The notes under the pieces are model-generated. The model saw nothing but the letters and a program-made list of their open reading frames with translations, did not search any database and was not told where the DNA came from. Shown here in pieces: positions 41,157-44,769 of a stretch of 44,769 bases of DNA (positions within the stretch are counted from its first letter, which is position 1; the number at the start of each line of letters is the position of its first letter). The DNA is taken from the NCBI GenBank assembly GCA_964575675.1, contig CAZNRY010000006.1, forward strand, positions 1 through 44,769. Reading direction: 5' to 3'. Made by a program: the position numbers and the translations under genes. This DNA is from CAZNRY01 sp964575675. GTDB lineage: Bacteria > Eisenbacteria > RBG-16-71-46 > CAIMUX01 > VGJL01.

Positions 41157-42056
41157 CTAGCGCGCCGCGCCCATGGGCGCCTTGCGGCCCAGGAAGAAGG
41201 CGAGGTTGCCCATGAGGATGAAGCCAAGGATCACCGTGTGAATGATCGTCTGCGCGTCCATCCCCTTGATCGCCGTGTAGAGGCCCGGTCTTCCGTAGAT
41301 GGGCCCCGCCGCAGGGTACGTGTCGATGAAAAGCCGCTCGTACTCGGAGGCGCCCTTCAGACCGCCCAGCATCCCGATCATCTGCCCCGATTGGAGGTAT
41401 GCGTAGTACTTTGGCGCCGAGACGGCCGTGCACCCGCACGCGACCGGGATCCCGAACTGGGCGTTGATCAGGTTCGCCCACCACTCGCCGATGATCCCGG
41501 TGGAGAAGCTCACGACGAGCTTCATGTCGGCGTAGCGGTGGACGCGCTGCATGAGCGGCACCTCGCCGAGCGGGGTGCCGTAGCGGTCGTTCGGGAAGAC
41601 GTTGTGGATGTCCTCTCCCATCTGCTTCATCGTGGCCTGGCCGCCCGATTTGTACCCGAGGTTCGCGTAGTCGACGCCTCGCTGGACGTTCGGGAAGTCG
41701 CGCAGGACGCGAGCGAGCGACTGGTCCGCCATCGTGACCCCGCCGATCGGGAAGAGGGCGAGCACGACGACCTTCACCCCCTTCGAGAAACAATGGCGCA
41801 GGACAGCATCGGCCATCGGATCGTTCTCGGGCGCGGTCGAGGGGCCGTAGTCGAACGAGACGAGTACGACGTCATCGGTCGACATCCCCTCGATCCGGTC
41901 GAAGAGGTGCCGGACGGGGGGCGTGATCGAGACCTTGAACCCGATTGGAAAGACGATCGGAATCGCCGTTCCGATCGCGACCAAGAGGAAGATCCACCGG
42001 CGGTCGATTCCCATGATCCTGTTGAGGACGTTGAGCAGCGGTCGCATCGATGTCAT
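41157..42056 (-). CDS. Uncharacterised protein with a soluble domain between two membrane helices
   Basis: This gene is not recognised. The 299-residue protein has a helix at about 20-40 (WIFLLVAIGTAIPIVFPIG), a soluble domain of about 220 residues and a second helix near 272-290 (IIHTVILGFILMGNLAFFLG). The soluble part alternates strands and helices in a Rossmann-like way (DDVVLVSFDYGPSTAPEND, KGVKVVVLALFPIGG, KLVVSFSTGIIGEWW, GIPVACGCTAVSAP, SGQMIGMLGGLKGASEYE). GGGAGG immediately precedes ATG 42056; the ATG at 42047 has better spacing. It lies 6 bases from both neighbours. The layout of helix, domain, helix is shared with the 42765 gene product. Confidence 0.82.
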   Translation of the reverse strand: MTSMRPLLNVLNRIMGIDRRWIFLLVAIGTAIPIVFPIGFKVSITPPVRHLFDRIEGMSTDDVVLVSFDYGPSTAPENDPMADAVLRHCFSKGVKVVVLALFPIGGVTMADQSLARVLRDFPNVQRGVDYANLGYKSGGQATMKQMGEDIHNVFPNDRYGTPLGEVPLMQRVHRYADMKLVVSFSTGIIGEWWANLINAQFGIPVACGCTAVSAPKYYAYLQSGQMIGMLGGLKGASEYERLFIDTYPAAGPIYGRPGLYTAIKGMDAQTIIHTVILGFILMGNLAFFLGRKAPMGAAR

Positions 42057-42062
42057 CCCTCC

Positions 42063-42755
42063 CTACTCGCTCTTCTCGACGCCGAGGAAGGAGCGCTCGA
42101 TGCCGACGATCACCCGCAGCGACAGGCTCGCGGCGCCAAGGGCCGCGCCGATCATGATCCCGCGCTGCGCGGCGGCATTGGGCCAATCCATGAGCCAATC
42201 GGTGAACTTGGCGAGCCAGACCCTTCCGCCGAGGATCGACTCCCCGAAGGGGATCCTGCCCAGCATCACGACGCCGGCCGCGACGAGCAGGATCGTCGCC
42301 TCGACGTTCCGGGCCCGGAAGGCGCGAAAGGCGGCCGATGCCATGAAGAAGGCGAGCAGGCTGAACATCGTCGCCTGGAGCGGGTTGAAGATGAACTCGG
42401 CCACATACTGAAACGGCGTCCGCCCGCCGTCGGGCAGGTACCCGATCCCCTGGAACGGACCGACGCGCACCGCCCCGAGGATTCCCACCGTCGCCATTCC
42501 GATCAACCCAGACAGCAGGAAGGCGCCGTACTGCCATCCCTTTGCCCGGCGCTCGATCTTCTTGACGTTCGCCTGCACCACGTTCACGACCCCGAGGAGG
42601 ATCGCGAAGGAGGCGATGATGATCATGTACTTCTCGACGCGGTCTTTCAGCCATACGACCTGGGTCACGTTCTCGTTGATGAAGAAGGCGGAGATCGGGA
42701 TCAGGCCGGCAAACGCCGTGAGAAGCAGAGGAAGCTGGAGTCGCAGGAATCGCAT
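42063..42755 (-). CDS. Uncharacterised polytopic membrane protein
   Basis: This gene is not recognised. The 230-residue protein has about six helices: LQLPLLLTAFAGLIPISAFF, YMIIIASFAILLGVVNVVQA, GAFLLSGLIGMATVGILGA, ATMFSLLAFFMASAAFRAF, VEATILLVAAGVVMLGRIPF, and RGIMIGAALGAASLSLRVIV. A basic loop (ANVKKIERRAKGWQ) after helix two suggests that side faces the cytoplasm. The C-terminus is short and charged (GIERSFLGVEKSE). GGCGGAA precedes ATG 42755, and the gene is 9 bases behind the 42765 gene. No catalytic or transport motif was seen. Confidence 0.82.
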   Translation of the reverse strand: MRFLRLQLPLLLTAFAGLIPISAFFINENVTQVVWLKDRVEKYMIIIASFAILLGVVNVVQANVKKIERRAKGWQYGAFLLSGLIGMATVGILGAVRVGPFQGIGYLPDGGRTPFQYVAEFIFNPLQATMFSLLAFFMASAAFRAFRARNVEATILLVAAGVVMLGRIPFGESILGGRVWLAKFTDWLMDWPNAAAQRGIMIGAALGAASLSLRVIVGIERSFLGVEKSE

Positions 42756-42764
42756 AGGTTCCGC

Positions 42765-43550
42765 CTATTCGATCGTGAGGATCGTCTTGAGGCCCGAGTA
42801 ACCGACTGCCAGGAGAATCGTGGCGACGATGATGTAGAGGCCGACGACGGCCTTCGTGATGTCCTGTCCCTTGATGCTCCCCATCTGCGCGGGCTCCCGC
42901 GAGAGATAGGCGCCGGCTGCATAGAGCTCCTCGCCGATCAGCGTGTAGTCGCAGGCGCAGACGAAGAAGGGAAGCTGGGCGATCTCGGCCGTCCCCGCGA
43001 TCTGGATCGCGCCGGTACTCTGTCCGGTTTCGGCCAGAAGAAGGCTCTCGGCGAAAAAGGAACCGATCAGGAAGTTCGCCGCCGGCCTCTCGCGAACCAT
43101 GATCCCCGAGACCGACGCGGTGTAGGCGAACTGGTCGTAGGTGACGTAGTGGACGAGATTGTCGTTGTAGAGGTCGGGACGCCCCTCCGCCATGTACGCT
43201 TCCTTAACGGTCTCGCGCGCCGCGACGAAGGTGAGGGGATCCTTGTTCGGAACGTCGAGCTCCGTGTTGTAGCGGGCCGTCAGCCGCGCGACGTGCCCGA
43301 GGACGGCGAGGCTCGCGATCGTCTGGTTCTCGTCCAGGCTCATGATCCCCGGAACGTAGAGGACCTTCTTGCCGAGCTCCGTTGCGCGCCCCACGGCCTC
43401 GTCGATCGCGTTTAACCCCGCGATCCGGCGGATGTAGAGCTTTCCACCCCGCCGGGCGAGGTTGATGAAGGTCAGGACGAGCGTGCAGAAGAGGACGAAG
43501 AGGACGAGCGCGTTCAGCCGGTTGACGTTCAGAAAGCTGGTCGATTCCAT
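42765..43550 (-). CDS. Uncharacterised membrane-anchored protein (possibly DUF6754-like)
   Basis: The 261-residue protein has an N-terminal helix (LNALVLFVLFCTLVLTFINLA), a soluble middle and a C-terminal helix near 232-252 (AVVGLYIIVATILLAVGYSG). The middle has strongly patterned segments: LYIRRIAGLNAIDEAVGRAT, GKKVLYVPGIMSLDENQTIA, NFLIGSFFAESLLLAETGQS, GAIQIAGTAEIAQLPFFVCA and TLIGEELYAAGAYLSREP. These recall, from memory, the DUF6754 family, which has no known function; I cannot verify this. The ATG at 43550 has GGGGGAG upstream. It is the first gene of the cassette, 119 bases after metG. A GAGCG-TCG-CGCTC hairpin near 43614-43630 lies in that gap. Confidence 0.82.
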   Translation of the reverse strand: MESTSFLNVNRLNALVLFVLFCTLVLTFINLARRGGKLYIRRIAGLNAIDEAVGRATELGKKVLYVPGIMSLDENQTIASLAVLGHVARLTARYNTELDVPNKDPLTFVAARETVKEAYMAEGRPDLYNDNLVHYVTYDQFAYTASVSGIMVRERPAANFLIGSFFAESLLLAETGQSTGAIQIAGTAEIAQLPFFVCACDYTLIGEELYAAGAYLSREPAQMGSIKGQDITKAVVGLYIIVATILLAVGYSGLKTILTIE

Positions 43551-43669
43551 CCATTGCTCCCCCCGGGACCCTCCGGTGTGGAAGATCCCGGGTTTAGGAA
43601 CCTCTTATCAGCCCGAGCGTCGCGCTCGTGCATCGTTGTGGGTCGCTGGACGATCTGTCCGGGCCCCGG

Positions 43670-44769
43670 TCATGGTTTCTCACTCTCGATTCTGGGGAAC
43701 AGGGGCGTGCTCGGGCGGATCGGCATGCCGGGCGCGAGCCTGCCCCAGCGGATGTGGTCCTGCGCGAGCGGCGCGTCGATCAGAGCGCGCGAGTCCTCGA
43801 GCGCTCCCAGGCGGTGGAGGATCTCGCCGCACTTGGCGGGCATCACGGGAGAGAGGAGGCAGGCTGCCAGGCGAAGCGCCTCCGCGGCCGTCCAGAGGGT
43901 CGTGCCCACGGCCGCAGGCCCCGCCGTCTTGATCGCCTTCCACGGCGCCTTCTCCTCGAGGTAACGGTTCGTGGCCCGGACCATCTGCTGGGTCTCCTCG
44001 ATCGCTGCGTGCAGCTTGAGCTGTCCGATCAGTGCCGGGACCGCCTCGGCCGTCGCGCGTCCGATCTCGGCGAGCCGCCTCTCCGCCTCGCCCTCCTCCG
44101 CTGGACCCGGCATGACGGAGCCGAAGTTGGTCTGCACCATCCGCTCGACTCGGTTCAGGCAGTTGCCGAGGTCGTTCGCGAGGTCCGAGTTGATCCGAGC
44201 GACGAGCGCCTCCTCGCTGAAGTTCGAGTCAGCCCCGAGCACCATGTCCCTCATCAGGAAGTAGCGGAAGGCGTCGTGGCCGTACTTGTCGGCCATCTCG
44301 ATCGGCTTGACCACGTTGCCGAGGCTCTTCCCCATCTTCGTGTCGGCGATGAGCCACCAACCGTGGGCGAGGATCGTCCGGGGAAGGGGAAGCCCCGCGC
44401 TCATGAGAAACGTCGGCCAGTAGACCGCGTGCGTCGTGATGATGTCCTTACCCATCAGGTGCAGGTCGGCCGGCCACCAAGGGGAGCCGTCGGGACGCTT
44501 CATCCCCACGATCGCGCTGTAGTAGTTGACCAGCGCGTCGAGCCAGACGTAGATCACGTAGTCGGTGTCGAACGGCAGGGGGATGCCCCACCCGAGACGG
44601 CTCTTCGGGCGGCTGATGCAGAGATCCTCGAGGGGTTTGCGCAGGAACCCCAGGACCTCGTTGCGGCGGCTCTCCGGCTGGACGAACTCCGGGTGTTCCT
44701 CGATGTGGCGAATCAGCGGCTCCTGGTACTTCGACATCCGGAAGAAGTAGTTCCGCTCGGAGATCTTCG
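43670..44769 (-). CDS. metG: Methionyl-tRNA synthetase, C-terminal part (gene runs off the window)
   Basis: The 366 residues present cover the second half of the catalytic domain and the anticodon-binding domain. NYFFRMSKYQEPL, GIPLPFDTDYVIYVWLDALVNYYSAI, HLMGKDIITTHAVYWPTFLMSAGLPLP and ILAHGWWLIADTKMGKSLGN identify MetRS. The KMSKS loop reads KMGKS. The anticodon domain follows (INSDLANDLGNCLNRVERM, RYLEEKAPWKAIK). The chain stops soon after it, so the extra C-terminal tRNA-binding domain of E. coli MetRS is absent. The N-terminus with its HIGH motif is outside the window. The frame is open to base 44769; the ATG at 44737 is internal. Confidence 0.95.
   Translation of the reverse strand, partial: KISERNYFFRMSKYQEPLIRHIEEHPEFVQPESRRNEVLGFLRKPLEDLCISRPKSRLGWGIPLPFDTDYVIYVWLDALVNYYSAIVGMKRPDGSPWWPADLHLMGKDIITTHAVYWPTFLMSAGLPLPRTILAHGWWLIADTKMGKSLGNVVKPIEMADKYGHDAFRYFLMRDMVLGADSNFSEEALVARINSDLANDLGNCLNRVERMVQTNFGSVMPGPAEEGEAERRLAEIGRATAEAVPALIGQLKLHAAIEETQQMVRATNRYLEEKAPWKAIKTAGPAAVGTTLWTAAEALRLAACLLSPVMPAKCGEILHRLGALEDSRALIDAPLAQDHIRWGRLAPGMPIRPSTPLFPRIESEKP

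Noticed and set aside
1..44769. tRNA, rRNA, CRISPR arrays, insertion sequences, integrase or prophage genes
   Set aside because: All intergenic gaps were inspected by eye. No cloverleaf, regular spacer array, transposase or integrase sequence was recognised.

Overview
The window comes from a GC-rich (about 65% by eye) Gram-negative-type bacterium. One secreted protein ends in a type IX secretion (T9SS)-like sorting domain, and the window has a PBP1C/alpha-2-macroglobulin pair, ADP/GDP-heptose-type sugar genes and tetratricopeptide (TPR)-rich exported proteins. This fits an uncultured lineage of the FCB group such as Candidatus Eisenbacteria or a relative. That placement is inference from gene content only. 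No rRNA, tRNA, CRISPR array or insertion sequence was seen.

Layout. 1-754: decayed 3' end of an rpiA gene, then a near-consensus sigma70 promoter and a structured leader. 755-5173 (+): a secreted protein with a short conserved-looking C-terminal tail, then a membrane-embedded spermidine-synthase-like protein with TPRs. 5312-8742 (-): a lipoprotein and a beta-propeller/T9SS-tail protein, translationally coupled. 8931-12105 (+): cyclophilin, an endonuclease III-like glycosylase, moeA and moaC in a tight operon. 12354-13616 (-): exported TPR protein. 13929-15951 (+): two tandem GAPDH-family genes. One looks normal; the other has lost phosphate-binding residues. They are followed by an intrinsic terminator. 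16165-16803 (+): cation efflux-like transporter. 16921-25112 (-): pbpC and a very large thioester alpha-2-macroglobulin. 25301-26185 (+): DUF72 protein. 26480-29037 (+): a soluble MgtE-N/CBS sensor protein overlapping an NRAMP-family gene whose binding-site residues look like those of Mg2+-type NRAMP-related transporters. 29204-31720 (-): large unknown membrane protein. 32001-39309 (+): hddC, hddA, a GT4 glycosyltransferase, gmhA and a duplicated CPBP-type membrane protease. 39454-44769 (-): metG (partial), then four compact uncharacterised membrane-protein genes and a DUF1028 Ntn-hydrolase-like gene.

Genes are often coupled by 4-bp NTGA stop/start overlaps (8137, 9560, 10237, 19377, 27781, 33927, 33971). 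Convergent or 3' gene boundaries carry small repeats. A 123-bp inverted-repeat element occurs at 16801 and 26183, where its own ends form the stop codons of the flanking genes. A looser modular hairpin family sits at about 1.84, 5.2, 12.2 and 29.1 kb.

The best candidates for undescribed biology are the membrane cassette at 40497-43550 with its DUF1028 partner, the MgtE-sensor/NRAMP-like pair, the altered GAPDH paralogue, the stop-codon-supplying repeat, and the internally duplicated CPBP protein.
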